A stretch of 64,000 bases of DNA from Prosapia bicincta (GCA_036971475.1 JBAIZL010000067.1:271001-335000); one strand, 5' to 3'; counted from the first letter of the stretch, positions 35,757-48,990 are shown. Notes: generated by a model not told the origin, from the letters alone. Numbers and translations are program-made.

Positions 35757-36030
35757 ATATTATTATTATTATAAAAATTGAATGGAGAATATCCCCCCTT
35801 TAAAGAATTCTGACAAGTAATTCTCCTCGGGCTGTGGACGGTGTGCGTATATACATTTTATATAAAAATATATTCTAAATAAATTCGAAATATTCACCTT
35901 TTGTCGGTTGTCTTAATATGTTACCTCGGGCTGCTCACTGGTTTCCTTGCCTAGGGATGGCGATCAGAAGTCGCTACCATAGTCATCAGGTAAACGCCGA
36001 AGACCCATTTGTTCGACTGCTATACCACGT

Positions 36031-36535
36031 CTCAGGTGAAGTCCACGCAAGTCAGGTAGCTGGGAGATTAGAACCGGCCTGGGCAATGAATAGCCAGTAC
36101 ATCCCATTAGTGACGCATCGCTAATAAAAATGTTAATCTAATGAATACGCGTTATTTGAAAAAAAACGTTGATACTGATTTCTTAATTATTATTAAAGGA
36201 ATAATTCCGTGTTTGACTTATGTTGATAGGTCAGATTGAAGTGTTATAACTGAAGCTTATTACAAACTGTATTTACCGAAGCGTAGCAGGTAATCACACT
36301 TAAAGTTGGCCGATTAACATGAGACAAACATTCAATTGTTTGTTTAATAATAATTAAGAAAACCGTATCAACGTTTGTCTCAAATAAAACATATTTATTA
36401 CATTAACGTTTTTAAGTGGAGTAATCAGCTATGCGTCAGTAATGTGATGTACTCGCCCGGCTGTCTCAACGTGTTCATAGGCCCAGGCCGGTTCTAAGCC
36501 CCCAGCTACCAGGCTTGCCCTAACTTAACCTGAGG
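36031..36535. mobile_element. Foldback element, long inverted repeat (copy M)
   Basis: The left arm (about 36031-36240) and right arm (about 36308-36535) are diverged inverted copies. Shared blocks in the same order include CTGGTAGCTGGG-like, TAGAACCGGCCTGGG, AGTACATC plus TGACGCAT, and ACGTTGATAC plus TTCTTAATTATTATTAA. Right-arm matches are on the opposite strand. The outer ends are GC-rich and the inner parts AT-rich. No hammerhead-like core was found, so this is a different family. Confidence 0.72.
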
Positions 36536-36539
36536 CGGA

Positions 36540-39055
36540 GTATAACTTTCTTAACTTGATTCTTGAGATTCAAAAGAGCACAGATAATTCATGTATGTCA
36601 CAATCAGCTGTTTTTATCAGTTCTCTGAGGAGTACCAACCTCCCGCGGCAAGTATTGAAATTAATAACTAACTTTTACTTTTATTTGTTTAAATGTTTCG
36701 TCTAATAATGGTGTTTAATAATAAATTTTTTGAGAACGGCTACAAATCAACAGACAGCAGCTTCTTACTGGATTCAACTACGAAATATTGAAAGTTGCAC
36801 AATGCTCTGTATTCATTGTCTACTTTTCGCTTCTTTTCCATGCGACAAAAAAACAATAAGTCAAATAAAAAAAAAACTGTTACGAAGATGTTACTAGAGT
36901 TGTTATACTCCAAACACTGACATCTAGAAGTGAGTGGAATACGACAAAACTTTCTCGAACCAACGAAGTTTAAAACTTTTACGATCAACGTTATCATGTA
37001 CTGCAAAAAGAGTCTGTATGCAGAGGGTTCACCTTCTGTAGCACCAAGTCTAGTCACTTCTGCTTCTTCCAAATTATCATATGACTACTAACAAATTTAT
37101 TTCCTGGTTTAAAATACCTTTGAGTAAATTAATTAGAGTACTGCTGTTACACAAATTTAAATTGTTATTTAAACGTTCTTTATGTGCATCTTAATTATTC
37201 AAAAACCATTAGGTTTTTGACATTAAGGTTATTTAAATTAACCAATTGACTATGTGAGGATATTTTTGTCAGTTGATTTAAACTAATGCGTAGCGGGTTT
37301 TTAAATTATGGCGTGACATTCTGTGGGGCTCGAAGTCAATTTGTACAAAACTTTATTTTTTTCCTAGGTTGGTAGTTCTGGTAAAAGTTATTATTAGAAC
37401 AACACAAACCGCGCGTCTTTGTTTTCATACAAAAATACGTTAAAAGTGGTAGTTTTCTGAACATAACAATTAATTGTTTAGTTTGATTTTTGTAAGCTTA
37501 GTAATTTTGGTAACACATTAAAACTTTAAGCAATTATGTGATATTTTAATGTAAATATTTACCTTATAACTTATTCTTTATTTTACTAATAAAAGAGAAT
37601 TAATAATTCCAAAATAATAACTATTTGAAGCCTTTATAAATCACAGAGTAACTGATATAATAAATTGTTAAAAGCAATCGGAGTGGTAGCGCACACGACG
37701 TGTTGCTAGTCAGGGCGTATACGCGGCAAACACTCAAGCTAATTCACATCTAGATTCAGAGTACCGTGCCAAATAAGGCCTCTTGTACTTTAGATGCGTA
37801 AAATATGTGACAAGTTGCTGCAAGGTTACATATTTTCGTACACGACAACAAACGATAGATCTAAACGTGAAGAAGTAAGTGACGACATTAGGAGGAGGCT
37901 TGTAGCACGACGTCATGCAACAATGCACCATTTCCTATTCAGTTTGTATTTGTCGGGCAAACATCATCATGGATAGCAAGAATCGTATAAGAAAGGATAC
38001 CCCTGTGGGGCCAAAGAAATGCTCAACACCACATGAGGCACACCACTAATAAACTATAATTTTAATTTATAAATTTTAATTATTATTATAAATTATAAAT
38101 TAATGTATAAAAATAATTATGGATTCAAATTGCTGTTGAAATGCAATATTCAGGTATGTAGTAGCATGTATTAAGATTGTAAATTATTTTTCTAATTTAA
38201 TATTTGAAATATTGTATTTAAAATGTTTTTTTAAAAAATTCTAGTTTGATAGAATGAAAATTTTAAAGCTTACTACACCAAATGTGGAAAAACTTTATTT
38301 CCTTTCATATCAAAAGTACATTTATTACATCATATCTATCATGTACCCATTGGTATTTATGATAGCTCTGTTTTCCTCTAATTTCCGTAGTTTCGAGGCT
38401 TCAATATTTTCCCCAGATTTATTTTCTTTTACCACTTAACTCACAAATTTCCACATTTCTTCCCAAAAAAATCTTATCTTTTTATTGTGAATTTTTTTAT
38501 TCTTTCTATATCCCGTTAGAACTGCCTTCTTTGAAAAACTGTTTTTTTCGTATGATAACGGATGAAATATCTCTCATAAATACTACCTGTTTATTAACCC
38601 GAGGTAAATCGGAAATATATAAACGTATCTTACTAATTTATATAAAACCTGTAACATTTATACAACTACTATCTTATACAATAAAAATCTAATAAGTGCA
38701 TATGGGTTAGAACGTTTATGTGATTGTACAACAAAAAATTGTAAGATAAGTTCGCAAATATTGCTGCTTTTAAATGTAGTTTGACAGTAACATGGTGAAT
38801 GTTTCACTATCAGACTCGTAAAAAATGTAATTAATTTACACACAAAAATACGCATTAAATATGTACACTTTCATCAATAGATATCTACATAAATGAACAT
38901 AATATATGTAAAAATGCTTTATATATTTGTCAGAGTATGGTAAGTTTTGAAATGTATAGTGTAACAGGATAGTATAGTGCTACATCACAGTCAGAGCAGA
39001 AATATCTGGATTCTCACCTTAATATTGTAAACAAATATCAGCTAATAACGGTTAT
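36540..39055. other. AT-rich sequence, no gene recognised
   Basis: The 110-codon minus-strand frame at 36740-37072 has no motif I recognise. Nothing else is supported. Confidence 0.45.
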
Positions 39056-39059
39056 AAAT

Positions 39060-39440
39060 AGTCTGGGACGTGACATTGAGTTGTTGACTTGACGGTGAGA
39101 AACACAACTGACTTTGTCGTAAGACAACACGTCAAGTAAAGGACGAATAACGTAGTGTGACGAGTCGTACGACAATCTTACTTTGTCGCTGTCGCTGTCG
39201 TTACGCATCTAAAAGGCCGAAAGCCCTTAGCGTTCTCATTTCGGGATGCAGAGAGGTAAGTGAAATTGAATCGAAAAACAATCAAGAGTTGGCCTCAAAG
39301 TTTACAACGCAATACATGGATCTATACGATAGTAGGAGGTTACTGACAGACATAACCTTGTTTAGGGTAAGTAATCATGGGAATAATAAGAAATGTATAC
39401 CAAATCTTTCACTGTGGACTATGCCTGTGTAGGGGTGTGG
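39060..39440 (+). other. Possible exon-like segment with consensus 5' splice sites
   Basis: A less AT-rich stretch contains an open frame from 39157 to 39432 with no known domain. Two strong donor-like sequences, GAGGTAAGTG near 39253 and GGGTAAGTAA near 39366, lie within it. Such sequences also occur by chance, and without homology or an acceptor this is only a weak candidate for a host exon. Confidence 0.2.
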
Positions 39441-40859
39441 AATCAGGTGGATATTAAAGAAGTGAGTTTCAAGCGGATAATATGAGCAAATGTTGATTTA
39501 ATTAAGGCCATTAAGGGCTACAGATTGTGGTATCCACGTACAGTTTTACCAATAGGTTGAGCTTTGTCTAAATACACACTAAACAAATAAACTTACTATT
39601 GGCCAAATTGAGGCCAGTGCACAAGGCTTTAATTCTGGCTGGTGTTAACAATAATTTTCCAGCGTTTTTCTAAATTTTTAATGTAATTAAAGTAGTTTTG
39701 TATTTAATATTTATTTAGACTATCTTGGTCCACTTCCTGCAGAATAAATTATGATTTTTTATCTATGCGGCTTCTTGAAGCTTTGAAGTTTTGTAATAGC
39801 CCCATTTAGATTCTCTTTTGCAATTTACGAACTCAAAAATACGAATTTAAAAAGAACTAAAATACTGCGTCCGTTCACTGCTGATTCAACTAAATGAATG
39901 ATTTTTGTTACTGCTATGCTTTCATTTTATTTTTCTAAAATATTTATTTGTTTATAATATACCTTTTTTCACAGTAATTTATATACATTAAATTTAAGGG
40001 TGTTAATCAGTATCAGTTTTATTCGTATTTATGTGCCCAATTAATTACTGTAAAAGTTCTTAGGGTGACTGTATTGATCATGCGCTGTAAACCATACAGG
40101 ATATGAAAAGCTCAGTTACTTGCATAAGAGTTGCGCGTGGATCCTAATATAAACTGTAGGTCAAATTACTTATAGATTTACAAATGTAAACTAATAAAAT
40201 ACTAAATAGATACTATAGTTTTAAATTTTTTGTAACTTTGAAATAAACTCACTAAATAAAAGTTTTTAAAAACTATTAAAGTAGTAACAGACGATATAGT
40301 AAGCCTGTATTACCAAAATAAGATATTTTAGGCTTCTTGCTGTGTTTACACATTTAAAACTTCACACGGCATTACTCTTTAATCATAGTTGAATTTTGAA
40401 AAGTATAAAAGAAACGAAACAAAGCTACTATTTAAAATTTACCCAAAATGTTTTAACTTTGTTATACAATTTGAAAAGTATATTCTTAAATGCTTAAACA
40501 AGGCTCTAACACAAAAGTTAATAATAACGATTGCAGCCCCATGCCGATCTTACATCTACCATAGCTGAAGAAAGACAGTGGGGTCAGAAGCACAACGTTT
40601 CTCACGCTAAGTAATCCAACATCGGTCCTTAAATATTTAAAATAACGCCTTTCATTGGTTAGGTATTTATCATGTTTGTAATAATTTTTGTTTAACTAGG
40701 CCGATTTTACATTAGCTAAAATAAAACAAATATTTAAACGACATGCTGAATTATAACCAAAAGCTATTTAACATTTTACAAGAGTTTCAACTTGCCCAGG
40801 TAAACTCAACCGTAAAAATGTCTACGTTTGTTATATTTAGGTAATAACCTTTGGGTATT

Positions 40860-41000
40860 TGGCGATCTACGATAGGAAACGGACGGTGAGCCACAGACGG
40901 TTTATGACCCCTTGTCAAAATGCAAGGGCCGGACCCTGCGCCAGCCGCAGCCACCTTGTCCAGGAGGGAGTTGCGAGTTAGGTTAGGTTAGTTTAGAAAC
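40860..41000. other. GC-rich block ending in TTAGG-like repeats
   Basis: About 110 bp of GC-rich sequence ends in GAGTTAGGTTAGGTTAG. It resembles a dispersed repeat more than a gene. The TTAGG-like units are too few to be telomeric. Confidence 0.4.
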
Positions 41001-41214
41001 AATTAATTTGTTTTTTTATATCATATCAGGATAATTGCTTAGTATATTAATCAAGTTATGATAGACTTCAGTCGTGTCAAGATTACTTTCTGGCATAGTT
41101 TTATAAATAATTATTAAATAAGGCATAAACATGATCGAGATATAAAAATAAAGGATTCATTACGGTTTGAGTCATTGTGACCATGTGTAATAGATGAGGT
41201 AAAGCAGTATCAAA

Positions 41215-41465
41215 GTCCACCCTTTAGCGAGTTAGAAGGGAGAGTTGGTTTTCAAAAACCTCTTAAACCCTAGGTCTACGCGCTGGAGTGGAATGACTCA
41301 TCCGTCTCTTTATCTCACTACCACCTTTCTCCGATATTGAGGGTGAGAGAACTGGCTGACTGATACTCCACAAATCGGGAAACGGCCTGGCTACCCTCTT
41401 CCGGCTAAGGTGGTGACTGGCTCCCCGTCCTACATCCGCCTAACGTGTGTTACTATACGTATAGT
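41215..41465. other. GC-rich block, possible dispersed repeat
   Basis: About 240 bp of clearly higher GC lie in AT-rich surroundings. There is no coding frame, and the block has the size of a short retroposon. I could not see tRNA-like promoter boxes or a terminal A tract with confidence. Confidence 0.3.
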
Positions 41466-41811
41466 GAACGGATGATGGACACACACATATACTAAGAAAC
41501 GATTTACAAATAACATTATAAAGCAAAAGACTATCGTTATATAGGACATAATAAAAAAATATATGTATTTTTCTGACAATTTACTTAAATTAAATTAAGT
41601 CATAAACAATGACCTTTTAAAAAATCCAAACCAAACTGGAAACAACCCAAAGATTATAAGTTTAGTATTGAAATGATTTAAGAATTATAACGGAGTGCAA
41701 TAAACACATTAAAGTTATAATGAACTGTAATATGTTGTCCACATTTAGTCATGCTCAACATCGGTTTACTTACGTACAAGATATAAGTATTATTTATTTT
41801 AAAGATTGACG

Positions 41812-41813
<2 letters not shown>

Positions 41814-41856
<43 letters not shown>
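41814..41856. repeat. (TA)n microsatellite left of element I
   Basis: A TA run ends 28 bp before the inverted repeat. Confidence 0.96.
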
Positions 41857-41860
<4 letters not shown>

Positions 41861-41884
41861 GCAATATGTATTCTTGTGAATTAA

Positions 41885-42234
<350 letters not shown>

Positions 42235-43505
42235 GGATGATAGCGAAAGTAAATACATTCTCTAAGTCTCATAACGTAAGTGTTAAAAATGAAAAACAGG
42301 TTTGGCGAAAGGTCGGGGTACGATTATCTTGGAAACATTTATACCCAACGGATGTCCTCCAGCGCTACTGGAGGAGAAAGTTTTCTAATTAGTGTAACTA
42401 GTTATTAGGACAAGATAAGATAAATTAGATTTAATGTCATAAAAATGGTGTTAAATCTTCAAGGTAAAGGAAGATTACCGTCAACTAAGCAGTCATGTAA
42501 TCAAACAACGTTACGTAAAGTGTTTAACGTCTGAAATAAGATTTCTTCATCACTTTACTTGGAGAGTAGTTTTTATTTATATCAGCGTAGCTCAAATAAT
42601 AGTTTCGAAATATCAAAATTAGAACAAAGGGAAGAGTCTCGAAGGACTGTCCGCTATTGTTCATTAGCTAGTCATAAATTGTTAACAATAAGTGTGGCAA
42701 TAGAAATAGCTCAATCTTATTGTTGTATCTCGGTTTAATGAAACGTATAATGCAACTGTTTTCTAAGTTTAAAATGTTTAAAGTTTATTCTATTAGTGTA
42801 GGCCTATTTATATATTTTACATCGTGATGAAATGTATCTTTCATGATACGTACTAAAAGTCCTTTTCTGATGCTTGACACGATAGGTTAAAAGCACGATC
42901 GTTAAACACAATTGATTTAAAATGTCACTTTTGGTACCTTATTTATTACTTTATTCTTCGGATTTATTTTTCTGTATCGGTGCATGTAATATAAATTTCA
43001 TACCATTGAAATATCACTGCCGTTGGAGGATTGGACAAAATGAGAAATCATTAATATTAATTTTGAAATAGCATTTACAATTTGAAGACAAATAATCCTC
43101 CACGGGCCGAAGACAGTGCGTTCAAATAATTTTTAGAACTAATAACTATATAAGAAATATTAAATTAGTCGTTTACCTGTTGTGAGTTTACTTCAGGACT
43201 ATGAGTTACTTCTCTCTGGTTCCCTCGGGAAGATAGCATGCCGCGTGATATACCCCATTTGGACACCAAAAAGACGTGTCCTCTCTCAACTGCTCTCTCT
43301 ATTAGACTCTACTTGACGACTAACCTTTTATTTTATTTTAAAACTATACTGTAAAAATCAAGCTTTGCCCACACAGCTGTATTACAATCGGTCGTTTGTC
43401 GGTCTCTCGCAGACAGTTTGCTCTCAGAGCGACTTACTATCGGGGCTAGTTTTGCGGTAATATAAGAAAATATCGTTACACCAATAACGAATTACACCAC
43501 GTCAG
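42235..43505. other. Spacer, no gene recognised
   Basis: The missing 5' part of the Tigger-like element would be expected here, but I did not find its terminal repeat or DNA-binding domain. Confidence 0.45.
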
Positions 43506-43513
43506 CATTGTCG

Positions 43514-44345
43514 GTTTCATATAAGAACTACAGAGCTGATTGGGTGGATAGAGAACAATTAAAAGAGTGGTTTCTAATGAGTTTGTGCAGGAAACTTAAA
43601 GGTTTTCAAAAGGAAATAATTTGTCTCCAAAGGCTATTTTACTGTTAGACAAAACACCGTTGCATCTTGATGAAGATGAACTCTGTTCTGATGATATCAG
43701 TGCTTTATATCTTCCCGTAAATGTTACCAACCTAATCCAGCTGATAGGTCGGTGTGTTCTGGAATGTATGGGGAAAAATACACACCTTTCCTTTTAAAAT
43801 CTCTCTTGTAAGCATTGTAGAAAAAAATAAAACGTTGTAGGTTTTCTACAAAAAATAGAGTTACGTGAGTTATGTACTAAATAGCCGAATAAAGGTTCAA
43901 AACAGAAGAAGAAACATAAAGTAATTCATGGAGTAAAATCCGGAGTCATAATAAAACTGTTGACTGCGTTATTGATCCACAAAAAAAAACGGTTTTGACA
44001 TTTCTTATCAAGAAACTTTCAGGTTGTTAAAATTTTATGTGAACAGCTTGAGATATTGAAATTACATAAGATTATGAACATACTTATTGAACATTGCTAA
44101 TATTGAAATGGCACGAAAAACTACTGAAGCGACGTATGATATTGAACAAGTCGTACAAAAAAAAAAAAAAAATTAGTCACGGTGAAGGATCGGCCGCCTT
44201 GGAAACTGCACTACATCATATTAAATAAGACACAACGCCAACAGATGTGCTTTTGCTAATAGGCCTACATGTACGCGACACCGTAGCACGGAAACGTTGT
44301 TATGCAGAAGCAGAAGTCACAAGTTTTTCAAAGAATCTAGCAGTT
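43514..44345 (+). pseudogene. Tigger-like transposase, broken
   Basis: The DDE transposase would cut the element out and join it at TA sites. One frame from 43514 reads VSYKNYRADWVDREQLKEWF. After a frame change, another reads LSPKAILLLDKTPLHLDE with the second catalytic aspartate at 43648-43650, then LCSDDISALYLPVNVTNLIQ and RCVLECM. These match the LLLDNAPAHP and MFLPPNVTSLIQPMDQGVLE segments of the family. Near 44185-44300, ALETALHHIK and PTDVLLLIGLHVRDTVARKR match the family's C-terminal ALRYIEQ and DVLLLRRLRDRAARKR segments. Several stops and frame changes make it a pseudogene. The PMD aspartate segment is changed to LIG. Confidence 0.85.
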
Positions 44346-44570
44346 GTGATAAACAATGTATACCAAATTACATTAACTCATGTAAGTGCAGTAATGAATA
44401 AAGTTCTATAAAAGTATTTTGTCCAGGCTTAATTATAGTGTTAGGGTTCATTAGAACTATATGTGTGTTTTTTTGTCTGATACACAAGAACATATTATCG
44501 TGTAATCCAAGTTTTTGGTAATCCGAGGGGTTCTCGGTAAAATGTACCTCGAATTATCGAGACTCTACTG
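43514..44570 (+). mobile_element. Tigger/pogo-like DNA transposon relic, 5'-truncated
   Basis: Plus-strand fragments match the catalytic core and C-terminus of a Tigger-like (Tc1/mariner superfamily, pogo group) transposase. The element ends at 44570 with a terminal repeat which, read inward, is CAGTAGAGTCTCGATAATTC, followed by TA. That terminal sequence is characteristic of Tigger-type elements. The 5' half with the helix-turn-helix domains and the 5' terminal repeat are not found. Confidence 0.85.
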
Positions 44571-44574
44571 TAAT

Positions 44575-45650
44575 AATTGTAGAAATTCAATTTATAATTC
44601 AATTCAGAATTTCAATTCAATGACTAGTCTATAGCTACTGTATAACCTATTTGCACGATTTGTATACATTAGACATATTAAGACTAATATTTAGGATTTA
44701 AATCTTTTCTTTTGAATTTTTTTATATATGTAAAAGGTTTTTCAGGGAATTCAGTATTAACATACATGGTCAGTTATCTTATATAATTATTTTATATGGT
44801 CAATTATGACATAACAAGTTTGTCGAGTATGTTTTATTGAAGTAGAATTGTGAAATAAATTATTATTTCTTGTTACAAAAACTAACAATAACTCTACTTT
44901 TAACAAATTTAAAATTTTCACAAAGCAAATACAAAATTATTACAAGATTTAAATTATTTATAAACTGGTTGGGTATTTATTCGCCAGTTATGCAGTTTTA
45001 ATTAAAGTCTATAGATCAGAACTAATGAACAGGACGTTTTACAGTATCGATTAAAATATTGTGAAATTATGTTGAAGGAATTCAATTTATTATTGACTGA
45101 TTGAATTACTAAGAATCAAATCGCTTGAATTTTAAAATTTAAATGATGCCATAGCTACTTTATTAAAATTATAATTATTTGAACTTCCTCTAGGAAGTTA
45201 CAAGACGTACAAAACTCAAGTAAAGCTGTCTTAAAAACTTTACCTTAAAAAAGTTATTTATCTCTTAGAAAGTTCAATTGAATGCCCTTTGAAAACTTCG
45301 AAAAACTCCGCTAAGACAGTCCATCTACTTGAATAACTATCGTGAACTCTCCTAATTCCCTTTTCTTTTTTCTGACAAATGTTTTATCCAGTTTTGAAAG
45401 GTCTTCAACAAATCAGAATATTTTAGTTTAAAAATTCTACTAATTGTTAGCTCTGTAAAATTGTTAAAATATTTAAAATATTATCATCTAAAACCATTGA
45501 ATACTTGTTATAAATGAATAATTTCCGCCACATTTTTTTCAATTCTCTTCACCCTTAAGGTATTCCAACAAGCTTAAGAGCGCTCCTTTAAAAATACACT
45601 TAAGTTGTTGTTTCATGACTTTCTCTACTTAATTATTGTGTGTGTGATTA
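44575..45650. other. AT-rich spacer between the Tigger relic and its MITE
   Basis: No gene or repeat is recognised here. Confidence 0.5.
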
Positions 45651-45656
45651 TAAATA

Positions 45657-45971
45657 CAGTAAAGTCTTGAAATTATAAGTCCTGATACTTTAGAACTTCC
45701 GTTAAATTGTAGCCTATTTTTATTTGACTCTATTTTATCGATTTCAAAGAAAATGATGTGTTGGGCTTCCAAAAGATGTTTACATGAATACGATATCCAC
45801 AGGAAATAAAGTTCTATAAACTTAATTAGTTCATTTTTAGTTATAGGGTTAGGGTTCATTAAAACTTAGATTTATTTCTGATGTACAGAAACGTATATCA
45901 GTTCAATCCGCGTTTTCGGTTATCCGATGGTGTTTTGGTCCAATTTACCTTGAAATATCGAGACTTTTCTG
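45657..45971. mobile_element. Non-autonomous Tigger-like element (MITE), 315 bp
   Basis: The 5' end CAGTAAAGTCTTGAAATTAT and the complement of the 3' end (CAGAAAAGTCTCGATATTTC) are imperfect terminal inverted repeats of the Tigger type. TA dinucleotides flank both ends (45655-45656 and 45972-45973), the expected target duplication. The right ~170 bp (ATAAAGTTCTATAAA, TTAGGGTTCATTA, then the terminal repeat) are collinear with the 3' end of the Tigger relic 1.4 kb upstream. It is therefore probably an internal deletion derivative of that or a close relative. Confidence 0.85.
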
Positions 45972-46178
45972 TATATTTATGTATTATTACATTTTTGTTT
46001 TGCATTGTTGCGTAGGAATGTATAATAAGAAAAACTGACAATATTTAGCTGTATATTTGAACAAATATATTTCTTTATAATAGTTGAGTGAGCATCTTCA
46101 CGTGAGCTACTAGTTTTCACTAAAACACTTGTAACAACATTTTTACAACTTGCCAATAATAGCACTTACTTTGCTTGT

Positions 46179-46220
46179 TGAGGACGGCCGTTTCGGGAGA
46201 TGTGTCCCTTTGTCAACTCA
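46179..46220 (-). ncRNA. Hammerhead-like motif, solitary (copy J)
   Basis: On the minus strand the core TTGACAA (46210-46216) differs from CTGANGA at the first and sixth positions. Stem II has GGGA pairing with TCCC (within 46195-46209). GAAA is the complement of 46191-46194, a 6-base palindromic stem III CGGCCG is at 46185-46190 and the UH site TC at 46183-46184. Stem I is TGAG pairing with CTCA, directly adjacent on both sides. The architecture is complete but two core changes make cleavage unlikely. Confidence 0.6.
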
Positions 46221-46224
46221 GACC

Positions 46225-48540
46225 GTCTTTGATCTCAAGGTTTTGGTAGGTTTGGGTGGGGATGTAATATTATGGTGTGGTCGTGTGTGTATTTGGTCCA
46301 TATTAAGAACTATGATGTCGAAAAGTGTGTGTATAATGTAGTTGTATGTTAAGTAGTGTGAGTTGGGTGTAGTTTAAAATATTTGTACATTTCATATTGT
46401 TCGCTTGTGTAACGTTGGTTACTTTTGTATTGTTCATGAAGAATTTGTAAGTTGGATGTTATGTTTATGTGGTCAGGTTTTGAGGATATGAGATGTTCGG
46501 TGAAGTTTGATTAGTATAAATACACTACCATGCAACAACTACGTGAAAAGATTGTTTATAGGCGCAGTATAATTTTTAAAGAATCGAAATTTCTCCACTA
46601 AAATCATATTTTATATGAATAAAAGTCAATGGTTTTTACTAACTTATGACTAAGAGTTAAATTTGTTTGCACGAAAGAATATTATTAAATAATCCTACAA
46701 TATGGACACTAAGTTGCGATATCTTAATAAAATTCATTCCCCGTGATATTGTGACGACTTACAGGATCAAATATCAATAATTTAGGTTTTTTTAAATCAA
46801 GGTCCAGTGACTGGTTCTCTAGCAAAATTTGGCAAACAGCTGTAGGTATGTGTTCTGGGTCTTGTCAGATGTGCTTGCTTTACAATTTACCTGTATCGGC
46901 TGTGTATAGCTAAGTATGGAAAAGGCCAGAATGATGCGCTGAGTAGGTAGACCGTAACAACACACATGCACAAGCCCACGAACACTTATACACAACACAA
47001 ACACAGCAGAACTATCATTTTAAGCTACCATTGGTTGGTTATGGGAAACATTAACATACTACAAATTCCGAAGTACATATTGTACGTTACTTTAGTTTTT
47101 TGTTAAAATTATGTTAAATTATTATTATTTTTGTAGAATCTTCCTGAATGTAAATGAAAATTTTCGTTTCCCAACATGTAAAAAAAAGAAAGAAAGAAAT
47201 TTTTTCAATTTCTGAAATTTGAAATCTTTTCAAGTTGGTGTAGACGGTAGTCTGATGTAACCTACAAGATTTTTAGAGGATGATTTCATATCGGAACAAT
47301 GTAAAAAAGAGAATATCATTCTGAAATTCTAAATAATCCGTTCAGAGTTACTTCGGTGGCTACAATCCAACGAAAAATAGAAAATCTCTATTTTCTAAGG
47401 GGGGGGGGGTATAGAACCCTTAGCTTTATCTTAGAAAATACTTAGCTGAAGATTAGCATTCATTTTTCTGATGCTTGGTACAACGGATCAGGTTTGAGTT
47501 TGGACATCAAAGTTTCTTTTTGTAACTATTGAATATCCAACAGAATCATTCCATATGAAAAAATATTAATTTCGAGAGAAGTTTATTAACAATTTTCTAT
47601 TTGAAATTTAACGCAGTTAAATGTGAATATAAAGACACAGAACCAAAATTCTGTTAACGTTTATGGTGGACCTAAGTGAGAAACTCGTGTGTAGTGATGC
47701 TAATTTTAAAATATTTGAAGGTAATTGTTGCATAAGTTAAATTTAACTTCATTTTCTGGATTATAAATCTTGTTTTAACTAAATTAAATATATTATTTAA
47801 ATCACAAACAATAATATTTCTTTTATTTATTTGCATTAGCCAACAAAATTTTATTTTAAAAATAAATTTACACAAGGGAAAAGATTTTTAGTTTATTTTA
47901 TAATTTAGTTTATTTTAAATTAATTATAATTATTTCAATTTCTTTTTTTTTATTATTTTGTTTGCAAGATTAAACCCATTTGTTAAACTGTCAAAAAACA
48001 TTCTTAAATGTACCTTTAAGTAAGAAAGAAAACAAGGTGGATAGATTTTATCCACAGTCTGAGTCGCCTTATGGAAGATGGTAATTGTTCAAACCAATAA
48101 TTATCTCCGTAAGTACATAAGATTTCTTCATTACATAATTTAAAATTATTTTGGGGTACTTAACAGCAGCCTACACAATTTACGCAAATAAAATAAAATA
48201 TCTACAATCATTGTTTATTTACTTGTTTTATACTCATTAATGTGTCAACTGCAATGAAAAAATTACAAATTATAAATTATCTGATAAAGAAGGTTTAAAG
48301 TAATGTAAATTACAGTTTTATAAGGAGGCACATATTACGCTTCTGATAAAGTCTGTAACCATATAAACAGTCATAAATGGAACGTACGGAGATTCTACAA
48401 ATAAAATAAATCAAAAACTGTAACAGCTATTTAGAAAGGCCTGCTTGTATCTTTAACTTGACTCCACTCTATTAAAACAATTTTTTTCCCAGTAACAAAG
48501 CAATGATATACTTTTATAAAATAATAGTTCAGCTGTGTTT
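46225..48540. other. AT-rich spacer, no gene seen
   Basis: A short G run lies near 47400. No gene, RNA or repeat is recognised. Confidence 0.5.
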
Positions 48541-48542
48541 GT

Positions 48543-48567
48543 TGTATGTGTGTGTGTGTGTGTGTGT
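48543..48567. repeat. Short (TG)n microsatellite
   Basis: A TG run. Confidence 0.9.
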
Positions 48568-48936
48568 TGTTATATGTATTTGTGAATTTTTTTCTAATAT
48601 ATAGCGTGCACGTATACCGTGAGGATAGGTTTGGTTATTTAATAACATAATTATTAAGTGTAACCTAAACCGTTGATGTAATCCATCGCTGTTTAGGTGA
48701 AATTGTTGCTTTTAGTGTATAACTAAACCTTTTCTAACTGGATACGTTATTTTTCTAGTCTACAATTAGTATATATAAATGTAATTTAGAATAAAGCCAT
48801 GCGAAATATCGTAAAATATTTCTCTTATGTGATGTGTGTATTTGTACATTCAGGTTAAATTCATATATTATTCTAATATTATAATTTTTACTTATTTACT
48901 TGGCCCAACACTCAACCATGAGCTTGTATTTTTTTT

Positions 48937-48990
48937 AGAGAGAGAGAGAGTGACGGGGGGGGGGAGGGTGGAGTTAGTGAGGGAGAGAGA
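48937..48990. repeat. (GA)n and G-run
   Basis: A GA run is followed by a run of nine or more G and a GA-rich stretch. Confidence 0.88.

Larger units (their letters stand above)
34129..35760 (-). mobile_element. hAT-family transposon relic
   Basis: Three separate minus-strand frames, in the correct order, match one transposase of the hAT superfamily, the subgroup related to GTF2IRD2-like and ZBED-like proteins. The zinc-finger N-terminus was not found, and the frames are broken by stops and indels. I did not identify terminal inverted repeats or the 8-bp target duplication. The element is inactive. Confidence 0.8.

Noticed and set aside
36740..37072. 110-codon minus-strand frame
   Set aside because: No recognisable domain and no supporting context; not called as a gene.
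40560..40605. CTGAAGA with a GAC/GTC hairpin and a nearby ACGTTTC
   Set aside because: There is no GAAA at the required place on the same strand and no stem I or UH site. It resembles the motif class only loosely.
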